Notes: a model not told the origin generated them from the sequence alone. Counted from the first letter of the stretch, positions 8,534 through 18,905 are shown. The stretch is DNA of 64,000 nucleotides from Ketogulonicigenium robustum (GCF_002117445.1 NZ_CP019937.1:1919501-1983500), one strand, 5' to 3'. Numbers and translations are program-made.

Positions 8534-9240
8534 CCGCCGCCAGCCTGACCATCAGCGGTTTGACCGCAGGCTACAGCCAAACCCGCATCCTGGAAGACAT
8601 AGACCTGTCGGTGCCTGCGGGCGGGCGCACGGCGGTGCTGGGGCGCAACGGCATGGGCAAGACCACGCTGTTTGCCAGCATTGCAGGCCAAACCCGCCGC
8701 CACGGCGGCACCATCCGGCTGGACAATACCGAGCTGACGGCACTGGATGGCGCGGCGCGGGCCCGCGCGGGCCTAGGGTACGTGCCCCAAAACCGCGCGA
8801 TTTTCCGGTCGCTGACGGTCGAGGAAAACCTGCTGTCCGGCCTGAAAGACCGCCCCCGCAGCGCGATCGAGGAAGCCTATACCCTGTTCCCCCGCTTGGC
8901 CGAGCGGCGCCAGAACATGGGCGGCCAGCTATCGGGGGGTGAGCAGCAAATGCTGACCACCGCCCGCACCATCTTGGGCCAACCGCGCCTGTTGATGCTG
9001 GACGAACCGCTTGAAGGCCTTGCCCCTGTCATCTGCGACGCGTTGATGGAGGCCTTTACCCAACTGGCCGCCAGCGGGACAATGACCATCCTGCTGGTCG
9101 AACAGCGCCTGAAAGCCGCCTTCGATTTCGCCGATACAATCGTGATTTTGGAACGCGGCCGTGTGGCGTGGCAGGGCACATCCGCAGCCCTGCAAGCCGA
9201 CACGGCCACAATCGACCGCCTGCTGGGTGTGGGGCATTAG
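8530..9240 (+). CDS. ABC importer ATP-binding protein (LivF-type)
   Basis: This 236-aa ATPase is the second nucleotide-binding subunit. Walker A is GRNGMGKTTL, the signature is LSGGEQQM, and Walker B is LLMLDEPLEGLAP; the Glu-Gly-Leu-Ala run is typical of LivF. It completes the five-gene importer. The stop lies only nine bases from the stop of the convergent pobA gene, with no room for a conventional terminator between them. Confidence 0.9.
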   Translation: MTAASLTISGLTAGYSQTRILEDIDLSVPAGGRTAVLGRNGMGKTTLFASIAGQTRRHGGTIRLDNTELTALDGAARARAGLGYVPQNRAIFRSLTVEENLLSGLKDRPRSAIEEAYTLFPRLAERRQNMGGQLSGGEQQMLTTARTILGQPRLLMLDEPLEGLAPVICDALMEAFTQLAASGTMTILLVEQRLKAAFDFADTIVILERGRVAWQGTSAALQADTATIDRLLGVGH

Positions 9241-9249
9241 CCCCACACT

Positions 9250-10482
<1,233 letters not shown>

Positions 10483-10492
10483 CTATCCGCAC

Positions 10493-11350
10493 ATGCAGCA
10501 GATTCCCTCATATGCCCTCTATGGCGAGGCCGCGACCGATTTTGCGGGCGAGTGGCTGCATTGCGAAACCATACCCGCCCGATCGCGGCTGCATGGCTAT
10601 ACCATCCGACCGCACCGGCACGGACACCTGTTTCAGGTGCTGACGCTGACGGCGGGCAGCGCCGAAGTCACGCTGGACGGCACTGACATCACCCTGCACG
10701 CGCCCGCCGCGGCGGTGCTGCCCGCGCTTTGCGTGCATGGCTACCGGTTCAGCCGCGATGTGGATGGCCATGTCATCAGCCTGCTGGACGGGGTTCTGCA
10801 CCAGCAGGGCTTACCGCAGCCGCGCGCCTTCACCTGCGCCGGCCCACAGGCCACGCCCATCATTGCGGCGGTGACTGACTTGCGCGCCAGAATGGCAGGC
10901 CCGCACGACCCGTTGCATGATCTGTCCCTGCGCGCGCAAACCAGTTTGCTGCTGGTGACGCTGGCCCGCGCAGCGGCCAGCGATTTCGCCCCCCCGCGCC
11001 CCGCGCACAACAAGGCCGCTGCCTTTCGCCATCTGGTGGAGCAGAATTTCCGCCACGACCGAGCCGTCGGCAGCTATGCGGCGCAACTGGGCATCAGCCA
11101 GACCCATCTGGGCCGGATCAGCCGGCAACATCTGGGCGCAGCCCCGCTGCAGATCATCGAACAGCGCATTCTGCTAGAGGCGCGCCGCAATCTGGTGTTC
11201 ACCCACCGCAGCATCAAGCAAATCGCGGATGATCTGGGCTATGACGACGCGGCCTATTTCACCCGCGTGCTGACGCGCCTGCTGGGTATGGCGCCCAGCG
11301 CCTACCGGTCTATCGCAGCGGCTGCGACACGTCGCGCACCACCTGCATAA
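10493..11350 (+). CDS. pobR: AraC-family regulator of pobA
   Basis: The product (285 aa) has an N-terminal cupin sensor (HRHGHLFQVLTLTAGSAEVTLDG) and a C-terminal AraC DNA-binding domain with two helix-turn-helix units (about residues 185-280; the second contains IKQIADDLGYDDAAYFTRVL). Divergence from pobA and the IPSYALYGE N-terminus fit the AraC-type PobR family that activates pobA with 4-hydroxybenzoate. An upstream in-frame ATG at 10457 would add 12 residues; neither start has a strong ribosome site, so the choice is uncertain. The last 41 bp overlap the 3' end of the convergent pcaQ gene. Confidence 0.8.
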   Translation: MQQIPSYALYGEAATDFAGEWLHCETIPARSRLHGYTIRPHRHGHLFQVLTLTAGSAEVTLDGTDITLHAPAAAVLPALCVHGYRFSRDVDGHVISLLDGVLHQQGLPQPRAFTCAGPQATPIIAAVTDLRARMAGPHDPLHDLSLRAQTSLLLVTLARAAASDFAPPRPAHNKAAAFRHLVEQNFRHDRAVGSYAAQLGISQTHLGRISRQHLGAAPLQIIEQRILLEARRNLVFTHRSIKQIADDLGYDDAAYFTRVLTRLLGMAPSAYRSIAAAATRRAPPA

Positions 11351-12233
11351 ACACCTGCGCCTCGAATCCGGCAGGGGTGTCGGTGCGGGTGGTGAAGCCC
11401 ACGGGGCCCATCGTGTCGATCATATTGGCCCCCAGCAGCGCCAGCTGGCCATCGTCGATGTCGCGTTTGACGACCCCTTCGGAAATCAACCAGATCGCAT
11501 CGCTGCTGCGCACATAAGCCCGCCCGAAAGCATTCGAGATCGTCTCGATCTCGTCGCGCGGCTCGGTAATGCCCTGCGCCATCAACATCTGGTCGACATG
11601 CTGACGGATCAGCGATTCCGGCGTCGGCAACATCAGCTGATAGGGCTCGATCATGGCAATTTCGAACTGCGGCACCGACAGCAGCGGGTGCCCCAGCCGG
11701 ACGGCCATCACGACCTGCTCGAAATAAAGATGCTCGAACGAGAGGCCGAGCATCGTCTCGGGCTTGGCCATGCGGCCGATCATCAGGTCGGCATCGCCAG
11801 TCTGCAGCAGGCCCAGCAAATAATCGTTCGGGCCGGTCAAAATGCGCACGCGAAGCTCGGGGTGCAAGGCGCCCAGCCGTCGAACCGCCTCGGGCAAAAT
11901 GCGAGCGGATACCGTCGGCAGCGCCCCGATGCGCAAAATCTGGCGCTGCACTTTGCCATGGGCCGCCTCGACCCCCTGCCGCAGCGCGGTCAGGCTGGTG
12001 GCACAGTAGCCGAAAAACACTTCGCCATAGGGGGTTAGGGTCAGGCGGCGGCGCGTGCGGTCGAACAGCGGGTTCGCCAGCACGTCCTCCAACTCTTTGA
12101 TTGTTTTGGATACAGCAGGCTGGCTGATGTTCAGCGAGTCCGCAGCGCCGCCCACCGAGCGAAGCCGCGCCACCTCCCAAAAGCAGGTCAGGTGGCGCAG
12201 TTTGATGCGCGGATCTAGGGCGCGGGGGGCCAT
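11310..12233 (-). CDS. pcaQ: LysR-family activator of protocatechuate genes
   Basis: This 307-aa LysR regulator has an N-terminal winged helix-turn-helix (RHLTCFWEVARLRSVGGAAD, then SQPAVSKTIKELED) and a long effector domain. The PRIKLRHLTCF start and overall length match PcaQ, which activates pcaDCHGB in Agrobacterium and Sinorhizobium in response to beta-carboxymuconate or a related intermediate. Its start codon abuts the pcaB stop, so it is the last gene of the pca operon and would be autoactivated. A matching PcaQ box lies at 16221-16236. Its 3' end overlaps the convergent pobR gene by 41 bp. Confidence 0.9.
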   Translation of the reverse strand: MAPRALDPRIKLRHLTCFWEVARLRSVGGAADSLNISQPAVSKTIKELEDVLANPLFDRTRRRLTLTPYGEVFFGYCATSLTALRQGVEAAHGKVQRQILRIGALPTVSARILPEAVRRLGALHPELRVRILTGPNDYLLGLLQTGDADLMIGRMAKPETMLGLSFEHLYFEQVVMAVRLGHPLLSVPQFEIAMIEPYQLMLPTPESLIRQHVDQMLMAQGITEPRDEIETISNAFGRAYVRSSDAIWLISEGVVKRDIDDGQLALLGANMIDTMGPVGFTTRTDTPAGFEAQVFMQVVRDVSQPLR

Positions 12234-13559
12234 CTAGGCGCCTGCGGCAACCGCCGCCGCAAAGGCGCGGGCCTCGGCTGGGGCCTCGCCCAGACCGGCA
12301 TGTTCAACATCACCCAGCGCCAATTCGGGGAAGGCAGCGGCGACCAGCGCGCCCAAACTCTGCCCTCTCGCCATCGCCTCGGCGCACAGGTCTTTGACGC
12401 GGGCCTGCGCGGCGGGGCGGGGCATGTGGCGGGCAAGGGCAAAGCTGTAGGCCTCGGCATGGATCAGCCCGCCACCAGCATCCATATTGCGCGCCATCGC
12501 CGCCTGATCGGGCGTCAGCCCTGCAACCACATCCCGCGCGAGGGTCAGCGCGCGGCCCGTGCACAGCACGATCTGCGGCAGGGTCAGCCATTCTGTGAAC
12601 CACGCCGCCCCGTCGCGCTGCTGGCGATGCACGGCAGCCCCCTGAAACGCCGCATTCAGCGCCGTCACCTGATGCGACAGCGCGACAATCACCGACGGGC
12701 CAACCGGATTTTGCTTTTGCGGCATGGTCGAGCTACCACCCGCCCCCGCCAGCCGCACTTCGCCGATGCCCGATTGCACCATCAGCATCACGTCCTCGGC
12801 CATCTTGCCAAGGCTGGCGGTCAGCGCGGCCATCGCGGCCATCAGCGCGGCCAAACTGTCACGCTCGGGGTGCCAGCTGTGGCCGGGATCGCGCAAACGC
12901 AAGCGTTCGGCCAGCGTGGCACGCACGGCGGGGCCCTGCCCCTCTAGCGCCGAAAGGGTTCCCGCCGCGCCACCAAGCGAGACGCAGGCCACATCCCCCC
13001 CCGCCTGCTGCACACGGGCGCGGTGGCGTTGCAGCGGCCGCCCCCATTGCGCCACCACAGCGCCAAAGCTGGTAGGCGTCGCGAACTGGCCATAGGTGCG
13101 CGCGGCCAGCGGCAGGTCGGCATGTGCCCCTGCCATTGCCCCAAGGCTTTCGACCAACGCGCCCAGCCGCGTATCCAGCACGCCCAGCACGCGGCGCAGC
13201 CGCAGCGCCAGCGCGGTGTCGACGATATCCTGCGACGTCGTGCCCCAGTGCAGATACTGCGCATATTCGGGCGCTTGCATCGCCTTGCGAAACGCGTTGA
13301 TCAAAGCGGGCACGGGCACGCCGTTTACCGCGGTTTCGGCAGCCAGACCCGCCGGGTCGATCTGAACCTCGCGCGCGGACCTCGCTATAAACTCGGCCGC
13401 CTCGGGCGGGATGATGCCCAGCGCGCCTTGCGCAGCGGCAAGTTCCCCTTCCACCAACAGCATTGCGCGCACCTCGGCACTGTCGGTGAACAGCGCCGCC
13501 AGTTGATCGTCGCCGAACAACCCGCGGAACATCGCGCTATCTGCAATCGAGGCTGGCAT
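12234..13559 (-). CDS. pcaB: 3-carboxy-cis,cis-muconate cycloisomerase
   Basis: This 441-aa member of the fumarase/aspartase superfamily lactonises 3-carboxymuconate to 4-carboxymuconolactone. The superfamily signature is GGSSTMPQKQNPVG near residue 280, and an earlier conserved block is HWGTTSQDIVDTALALRLR. The C-terminus is rich in Ala and Pro. The gene lies between pcaG and pcaQ on the same strand, in the order pcaDCHGBQ known from other Alphaproteobacteria. The ATG at 13559 follows GAAAGG in the 18-bp gap after pcaG. Confidence 0.95.
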   Translation of the reverse strand: MPASIADSAMFRGLFGDDQLAALFTDSAEVRAMLLVEGELAAAQGALGIIPPEAAEFIARSAREVQIDPAGLAAETAVNGVPVPALINAFRKAMQAPEYAQYLHWGTTSQDIVDTALALRLRRVLGVLDTRLGALVESLGAMAGAHADLPLAARTYGQFATPTSFGAVVAQWGRPLQRHRARVQQAGGDVACVSLGGAAGTLSALEGQGPAVRATLAERLRLRDPGHSWHPERDSLAALMAAMAALTASLGKMAEDVMLMVQSGIGEVRLAGAGGSSTMPQKQNPVGPSVIVALSHQVTALNAAFQGAAVHRQQRDGAAWFTEWLTLPQIVLCTGRALTLARDVVAGLTPDQAAMARNMDAGGGLIHAEAYSFALARHMPRPAAQARVKDLCAEAMARGQSLGALVAAAFPELALGDVEHAGLGEAPAEARAFAAAVAAGA

Positions 13560-13577
13560 CAGGAAAACCTTTCTTTT

Positions 13578-14189
13578 TCACATGTCGAAGAAGACGGTTT
13601 CATCCTCGCCTTGCAAGCGAAAGTCGATATGGTACCGGCCGTCATCTTGCTTTTTGGCCAGCAGCGTTTGCACGCGCGGGCGATGTTCGATGCGCAGCAA
13701 AACGGGGCAGGCCTCGTTCGCATCAGGCTCGTCATCGAAATAGATGCGCGTCTGCAAGCCCACGTTGATACCGCGCGCCACCAGCCAAACGGCAATGTGC
13801 GGGGCCATCAAACGCCCGTCGGGGAACGGCACGCGGCCGGGCTTGATCGTGTCCAACTGCCACACGCCGGTGTCGAAATCAGCCGCGACGCGCGCCCAGC
13901 CTGTCACATTCGGGTCGGCTGGCCCGCGCGGATCGTTGCCGGGGTAAATGCCCGCCGCATCCGCCTGCCAGCTTTCAAACAGCGCATCGCGCAAGATCAT
14001 CCCCGCACCGTCGATCACGCGGCCCGTAATGGTGATCAACTGCCCCTTGGCCCCCGCCTTGATCGGGCTGGCGCCCAGATCCTCGGGGTAAATACCGGGG
14101 TTGCCCAATTTGTTCGGCGTCAGCCCGATGTGAACATAGGGGCCAGCCGTCTGCGACGGCGTTTCTTTCAGATAATCAAGGCGCTGCAT
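13578..14189 (-). CDS. pcaG: protocatechuate 3,4-dioxygenase alpha subunit
   Basis: This subunit (203 aa) pairs with PcaH to cleave the ring of protocatechuate between its hydroxyl groups. It has the intradiol-dioxygenase fold with TPSQTAGPYVHIGL at the N-terminus and the central GRVIDGAGMILRDALFESWQADAAG block. It lacks the iron-ligand Tyr/His set, as expected for alpha subunits. The ATG at 14189 overlaps the pcaH stop (TGATG), giving translational coupling; a GTG one codon upstream is also possible. Confidence 0.95.
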   Translation of the reverse strand: MQRLDYLKETPSQTAGPYVHIGLTPNKLGNPGIYPEDLGASPIKAGAKGQLITITGRVIDGAGMILRDALFESWQADAAGIYPGNDPRGPADPNVTGWARVAADFDTGVWQLDTIKPGRVPFPDGRLMAPHIAVWLVARGINVGLQTRIYFDDEPDANEACPVLLRIEHRPRVQTLLAKKQDDGRYHIDFRLQGEDETVFFDM

Positions 14190-14926
14190 CACAGACCCTC
14201 CTTGCGGTTTTCAAAGAACGACTGGCGCCGCCCGCGCAGAACGATGTCGAATTTATAGGCCAGACAATCCATCGGAATCGCGCGATTCATGTCCAGCGGC
14301 GCGACCAGAACGTCGATGGCCTTCTGCTGGCCGATGGTCTGCACGATGGGGCAGCGCGCGATCAGCGGATCGCCCTCGAAATAGTTTTGCGTGATCAATC
14401 GCTGCCCGAAACCCGACCCAAAGACCGAAAGGTGGATGTGCATCGGTCGCCAGTCGTTCACGCGGTTCGGCCACGGATAGGCCCCGGGGCGGACGGTCAG
14501 AAACTCGTAACTGCCGCTTTCGGACGTCAGCGTGCGACCGCACCCGCCGAAGTTAGGGTCAAGCGGGGCCAGATAGCCGTCTTTCTTGTGGCGATATCGG
14601 CCGCCCGCGTTGGCCTGCCAGATCTCGACCAGAACCCCCGGCACGCCGCGCCCGTTTTCGTCCAAAACGCGCCCGTGCAGGATGATCCGCTCGCCAATGG
14701 CGGGCTGACCGGTAAAGTTCATGATCAGGTTATTATCCAGCTCGCCGATCATCGACTGCCCGAACGCGGGGCCGGTTTCCTCGCTAAGGGTCGACCCCAG
14801 CGAGACCAGCGGCCGGAACGGCGCGCGGGTCATCGATGTTTTATACCCCGGCGTATACGCCGCAGGGTGCCAGTCGCGGTCACGCAAATACAGCGGGCCT
14901 GTGTCTACCGGACGGTTGCTTGTCAT
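14189..14926 (-). CDS. pcaH: protocatechuate 3,4-dioxygenase beta subunit
   Basis: This 245-aa catalytic subunit binds the non-haem ferric iron. The intradiol signature is visible: GRVLDENGRGVPGVLVEIWQ followed by ANAGGRYRHKKDGYLAPLDP (Tyr ligand region), then RPGAYPWPNRVNDWRPMHIHLSVFG with the conserved Tyr and the His-x-His ligands. The ATG at 14926 has a GGGAGGAGAC ribosome site; a longer reading lacks one. It lies 33 bp after pcaC and overlaps pcaG. Confidence 0.95.
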   Translation of the reverse strand: MTSNRPVDTGPLYLRDRDWHPAAYTPGYKTSMTRAPFRPLVSLGSTLSEETGPAFGQSMIGELDNNLIMNFTGQPAIGERIILHGRVLDENGRGVPGVLVEIWQANAGGRYRHKKDGYLAPLDPNFGGCGRTLTSESGSYEFLTVRPGAYPWPNRVNDWRPMHIHLSVFGSGFGQRLITQNYFEGDPLIARCPIVQTIGQQKAIDVLVAPLDMNRAIPMDCLAYKFDIVLRGRRQSFFENRKEGL

Positions 14927-14959
14927 GGCGCTGTCTCCTCCCAAAGATGGCTGCCGCCG

Positions 14960-15361
14960 TTAATCTGTCGCAGCTTCCTGCGATATGTCGATGCCCAATT
15001 CGGCGAAAACATCTTTCGCCAGTTTAAAGGCGTGGTTCGCACGCGGCACGCCAGCGTAAACGGCCACATGCAGCAATGCTTCGCGCACATCCGACGGGGT
15101 CGCGCCGGTGTTGATCGTGGCGCGCAGGTGCAGGGCCAGTTCTTCGTAATTGCCCAAGCCCGCCAGCAGCGCGATGGTCATCATCGACCGCTCGCGCGCG
15201 GGGATGGTGTCGCGCGACCAGACATTGCCCCAGGCCGCTTCGGTGATCAGCGTCTGGAAGGGTGTGTCGAACGGGGTGGAATGCGCCTGCGCACGGTCTA
15301 CGTGGCGGTCACCCAAGATACGGCGGCGGGTCGCGGTGCCCTGCGCGTAGCGATCTGTCAT
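14960..15361 (-). CDS. pcaC: 4-carboxymuconolactone decarboxylase
   Basis: This 133-aa protein of the CMD/AhpD-like fold decarboxylates 4-carboxymuconolactone to 3-oxoadipate enol-lactone. Characteristic segments are WGNVWSRDTIPARERSMMTIALLAGLGNYEELALHLR and INTGATPSDVREALLHVAVYAGVPRANHAF. It is a stand-alone PcaC, not the PcaL fusion with enol-lactonase found in some bacteria. The ATG overlaps the stop of pcaD by four bases. Confidence 0.95.
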   Translation of the reverse strand: MTDRYAQGTATRRRILGDRHVDRAQAHSTPFDTPFQTLITEAAWGNVWSRDTIPARERSMMTIALLAGLGNYEELALHLRATINTGATPSDVREALLHVAVYAGVPRANHAFKLAKDVFAELGIDISQEAATD

Positions 15362-16146
15362 GGTCGAACCTCGGCCAAAAACGCGTTGAGTATATCGGCA
15401 AAGGCCGCAGGGGCCTCGACCGGCGGAATATGCCCGACGCCGGGCATCACGGTATAAGTGGCCCCGTCGATCAAGGCGGCAGTTGCCGCAACGATGTCGG
15501 GGGGGGCCGCGCCGTCCAGTTGTCCCGCGATCACTGCGGTCGGCACGGCTATAGCGCCCGCGCGGGCGGTCAGGTCGGCGGCGGCCAAGGCATGACATGC
15601 CGCCACATAGCCCGCGCGCGGAGTGCGCACCAACATATTGCGCCAAATGGATAATTCGGGCGTTGCGCGAAATGCGGGGGCGAACCACCGCTCCATCACG
15701 GCATCGGCGATGCTTTCGATGCCGTCAGCCTCGACCGCCGCGATACGCGTGTTCCAGCTATCGGCAGTGCCCATCTGCACGGCGCTGTTGGCCACCACCA
15801 GCCCGCGCACCAAATCGGGGCGACTGGCGGCCAGCTGTTGGCCGATCATGCCGCCAATCGACAGCCCGACAAAGACGACGGGCCCGCTGCACACAGCCTC
15901 GATCAGGGCCGCTGCATCATCGGCCAGCGCCGCAATCGACACGCTGGCGGGGTCACGGGGCAGATCCGATAGACCGTGACCGGGCTTGTCGAAACGCACC
16001 ACCCGCACCCCTTGCAGACGCGGCAAAACCGCGTCCCACAGGTGCAAGTCGGTTCCCAGCGAATTGGCAAAAACCACTGTAGGGCCATCGGATGGGCCAT
16101 CCACACGGATGTGCATCGCCCCCCATGGCCGCGCCAGAACCTGCAT
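15358..16146 (-). CDS. pcaD: 3-oxoadipate enol-lactonase
   Basis: This 262-aa alpha/beta hydrolase opens 3-oxoadipate enol-lactone to 3-oxoadipate. The nucleophile elbow is GLSIGG (Ser about residue 100), an oxyanion-side motif is FANSLGTDLHLW, and the catalytic His lies in MPGVGHIPPVEAP. It is the first gene of the pcaDCHGBQ operon, 75 bp downstream of the PcaQ box. Two ATGs are possible, at 16152 and 16146; the second has better spacing from the GGGAGGG ribosome site and is chosen. Confidence 0.95.
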   Translation of the reverse strand: MQVLARPWGAMHIRVDGPSDGPTVVFANSLGTDLHLWDAVLPRLQGVRVVRFDKPGHGLSDLPRDPASVSIAALADDAAALIEAVCSGPVVFVGLSIGGMIGQQLAASRPDLVRGLVVANSAVQMGTADSWNTRIAAVEADGIESIADAVMERWFAPAFRATPELSIWRNMLVRTPRAGYVAACHALAAADLTARAGAIAVPTAVIAGQLDGAAPPDIVAATAALIDGATYTVMPGVGHIPPVEAPAAFADILNAFLAEVRP

Positions 16147-16220
16147 CGTCATCCCTCCCCTTTGCAGTATGATTTTGCATGCGGGGCGGGAATTGAAAAA
16201 TGGTAATAGCGCGGCCAGTC

Positions 16221-16236
16221 ATAACTATAGGGTTAT
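16221..16236 (-). promoter_or_regulatory. PcaQ box upstream of pcaD
   Basis: ATAACTATAGGGTTAT is an interrupted palindrome; on the coding strand it reads ATAACC-N4-AGTTAT. It closely matches the PcaQ consensus ATAACC-N4-GGTTAA reported for Sinorhizobium (from memory). It lies in the pcaF-pcaD gap about 75 bp before the pcaD start, the usual distance for a LysR activator site. Confidence 0.75.
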
Positions 16237-16243
16237 GATTTAG

Positions 16244-17440
16244 TCAGACCTTTTCGATGGCGATGGCAATGCCTTGACCGACGCCGATGCACATGGCCGC
16301 CAATGCGCGCTGACCGCTGCTGGCCAGTTGCAAGGCCGCCGTGCCGGTGATGCGTGCGCCCGACATGCCCAGCGGGTGGCCCAGCGCAATCGCGCCGCCG
16401 TTGGGGTTCACGCGCGGGTCGTCATCCGCCACGCCCAAATCGCGCAGGCTGGCCAACCCTTGCGAGGCAAACGCCTCGTTCAGCTCGATCACATCGAAAT
16501 CGCCGATGCCCAATCCCAACCGCGCCATCAGCTTTTTCGACGCGGGCGCCGGGCCAAAGCCCATGATACGCGGCGCAACGCCAGCCGTGGCCCCGCCCAG
16601 CACGCGCACAATCGGGGTCAGGCCGTATTTTGCGGCGGCCTCGGCACTGGCCAAAATCAGCGCCGCCGCCCCGTCATTCACGCCCGAGGCATTGCCCGCC
16701 GTCACCGACCCGCCCGCGAACAGCGGACGCAAGCCCGCCAGCGCCTCGGCCGAGGTTTCGCGCGGGTGTTCGTCGCGGCTGACCACTTTCGGGTCACCCT
16801 TGCGCTGCGGGATGGTTACGGGCGTGATTTCCTGCGCCAAACGGCCACTGGCCTGCGCGGCTGCGGCGTTTTGCTGGCTGCGCAGCGCCATCGCATCCTG
16901 ATCCGCGCGCGAGATGCCAAAGTCATCCGCCACATTCTGCCCCGTCTGCGGCATCGAATCGACGCCATACAGCTTTTCCATCGCGGGGTTCACGAAACGC
17001 CAACCAATGGTGGTGTCGTGAATTTCGGCGGCGCGTGAAAAGGCTGTCTCGGCTTTGGGCATCACGAAAGGCGCGCGCGACATGCTTTCCACGCCGCCCG
17101 CAATCATCAGCTCGGCCTCGCCAGACGCAATGGCGCGCGCGGCGGTGATGACGGCATCCATCCCCGACCCGCATAGGCGGTTCATGGTGGTGCCCGGCAC
17201 GCTGTCGGGCAGGCCCGCCAGCAGCAGCGACATGCGGGCAACGTTGCGGTTATCCTCGCCCGCCTGATTGGCGCAGCCAAAGATCACATCGTCCACAGCC
17301 GCCCAATCGACGCTGGTGTTCCGCTCCATCAGCGCGCGCAGCGGCACCGCGCCAAGGTCATCGGGGCGCACCATCGCCAGCGCGCCGCCAAAGCGGCCAA
17401 TGGGGGTGCGGATATAATCGCAAATGTAAACGTCACGCAT
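16244..17440 (-). CDS. pcaF: 3-oxoadipyl-CoA thiolase
   Basis: This 398-aa thiolase cleaves 3-oxoadipyl-CoA to succinyl-CoA and acetyl-CoA, the last step of the pathway. The active-site Cys is in MNRLCGSGMDAV (about residue 90), the His in NPNGGAIALGHPLGMSGAR and the second Cys in AAMCIGVGQGIA. The VDDVIFGCANQAGEDNRNVARM block is typical of PcaF rather than of general acetyl-CoA acetyltransferases. It follows pcaJ by three bases. The following gap carries the PcaQ box, so pcaD may have its own promoter. Confidence 0.95.
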   Translation of the reverse strand: MRDVYICDYIRTPIGRFGGALAMVRPDDLGAVPLRALMERNTSVDWAAVDDVIFGCANQAGEDNRNVARMSLLLAGLPDSVPGTTMNRLCGSGMDAVITAARAIASGEAELMIAGGVESMSRAPFVMPKAETAFSRAAEIHDTTIGWRFVNPAMEKLYGVDSMPQTGQNVADDFGISRADQDAMALRSQQNAAAAQASGRLAQEITPVTIPQRKGDPKVVSRDEHPRETSAEALAGLRPLFAGGSVTAGNASGVNDGAAALILASAEAAAKYGLTPIVRVLGGATAGVAPRIMGFGPAPASKKLMARLGLGIGDFDVIELNEAFASQGLASLRDLGVADDDPRVNPNGGAIALGHPLGMSGARITGTAALQLASSGQRALAAMCIGVGQGIAIAIEKV

Positions 17441-17443
17441 GGC

Positions 17444-18112
17444 TTATACCTCGGGAACAACCAGATCGATCACATCACCCACCACGTGCAGGGTCGCACC
17501 GGTGACGGATTGCAGATCATCAAACGACAGACCGGCCAGCTTTTCGCGCAGGACAAAGCGGCCCCCTTCCACATCAACCACCGCCAGCGAGGTATAGACC
17601 CGCGTGACGCAGCCAACACCCGTCAGCGGCAACGTGCAGCTTTGCAGCAGCTTCGGGCGGCCATCTTTGGTAACGTGGTCGGTAATCACCGCGACGCGCT
17701 TGGCCCCGTGCACCAGATCCATCGCGCCCCCGACCGCCGGAACCCCCTTGGGGCCGGTCGACCAGTTGGCCAGATCGCCGTTCTCGGCGACCTCGTAGGC
17801 GCCCAAAATCGCCACATCCAAATGCCCACCGCGCACCATGGCAAAGCTGTCGGCATGATGGAAGAACGAGGCCCCCGCATTCAGCGTCACCGCCCGCTTG
17901 CCCGCGTTGATCAGGTCCCAGTCCTCGGTGCCCGGCGCGGGGCTTTCGCCAAAGTTCAGGATGCCGTTTTCGGTGTGGAAAATCGCCTGGCGCCCCGGCG
18001 GTTGGAACTGCGCGACCTTTTCAGGGAACCCGATCCCAAGGTTCACATAAGCGCCGTCGGCAATGTCTTGCGCCGCGCGCCACGCGATCTGGTTGTTTGT
18101 CAGCTTTTGCAT
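17444..18112 (-). CDS. pcaJ: 3-oxoadipate CoA-transferase subunit B
   Basis: This 222-aa subunit with PcaI transfers CoA from succinyl-CoA to 3-oxoadipate. It has the family I CoA-transferase beta-subunit pattern: YVNLGIGFPEKVA at the N-terminus and the active-site glutamate in HTENGILNFG (about residue 50). GGHLDVAILGAYEVAENGDLANW is also diagnostic. Its start is immediately adjacent to the pcaI stop, so the two are cotranslated. Confidence 0.95.
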   Translation of the reverse strand: MQKLTNNQIAWRAAQDIADGAYVNLGIGFPEKVAQFQPPGRQAIFHTENGILNFGESPAPGTEDWDLINAGKRAVTLNAGASFFHHADSFAMVRGGHLDVAILGAYEVAENGDLANWSTGPKGVPAVGGAMDLVHGAKRVAVITDHVTKDGRPKLLQSCTLPLTGVGCVTRVYTSLAVVDVEGGRFVLREKLAGLSFDDLQSVTGATLHVVGDVIDLVVPEV

Positions 18113-18844
18113 TTATGCCTCCAGCGGATAGGCGGCACCCGCCCGATTCAGGTCTTCTTCTTGGGCGGGGTGCGGCACCTCGACCACGCGCTGCACAAAG
18201 ATGCCGGGGGTCACGACGGCCTCGGGGTCGATCGTGCCGGCGGGCACCACTTGGCGGGCCTGCACAATGGCGACGCGCGCGGCCATGCACATCACCGGCC
18301 CGAAGTTGCGGGCCGCCGCGCGGTAGGTCAGGTTGCCCTGCGGGTCGGCCAGCTCGGCCTTAACCAGCGCATAGTCAGCCTTCAGCCAACGTTCCTGCAC
18401 ATATTCGCGGCCATCAAACATGGCGGTCGGCTTGCCTTTGGCCAAATCAGTGCCAAAGCTGGTGGGGGTGTAGAAGGCGGGAATGCCCGCGCCGCCCGCA
18501 CGGATCCGCTCGGCCAGCGTGCCTTGGGGCACCAGTTCCAGCGCGATCTCACCGGCCAGATATTTCGTCGTGAACACCACCGGATCGGCCGACCGCGGGA
18601 ACGAGCAGATCAGCTTTGCGACCATGCCGGCCTCGATCAGCGCTGCAAGGCCGACGTGCCCGTTGCCGGCGTTGTTGTTCACCACCGTCAAATCCTTGGG
18701 CGCGCCGGTGGCGTGGAACCGGTCGATCAGCGCGTGGATCAACTCAATCGGGGCACCTGCGCCGCCGAATCCCCCGATCATCACCACCGATCCGCTTTCA
18801 ATTTCGGCGACGGCTGTTGCCAGATTTGGCACCTGCTTGTCCAT
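18113..18844 (-). CDS. pcaI: 3-oxoadipate CoA-transferase subunit A
   Basis: This 243-aa alpha subunit of the CoA-transferase shows the CoA-binding glycine loop VVMIGGFGGAGAPIELIHAL and the conserved RGGAGIPAFYTPTSFGT-like segment (here RAGGAGIPAFYTPTSFGTD). The ATG at 18844 has a GGAGGA ribosome site; an upstream in-frame reading lacks one. It heads the pcaIJF operon and diverges from pcaR, with a PcaR-like operator between them. Confidence 0.95.
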   Translation of the reverse strand: MDKQVPNLATAVAEIESGSVVMIGGFGGAGAPIELIHALIDRFHATGAPKDLTVVNNNAGNGHVGLAALIEAGMVAKLICSFPRSADPVVFTTKYLAGEIALELVPQGTLAERIRAGGAGIPAFYTPTSFGTDLAKGKPTAMFDGREYVQERWLKADYALVKAELADPQGNLTYRAAARNFGPVMCMAARVAIVQARQVVPAGTIDPEAVVTPGIFVQRVVEVPHPAQEEDLNRAGAAYPLEA

Positions 18845-18905
18845 GACGTCCTCCTGCGCACGTGTCGGCACTGGATAAATCCGCTGCGCCCTTTCCGGCA
18901 AAGGG

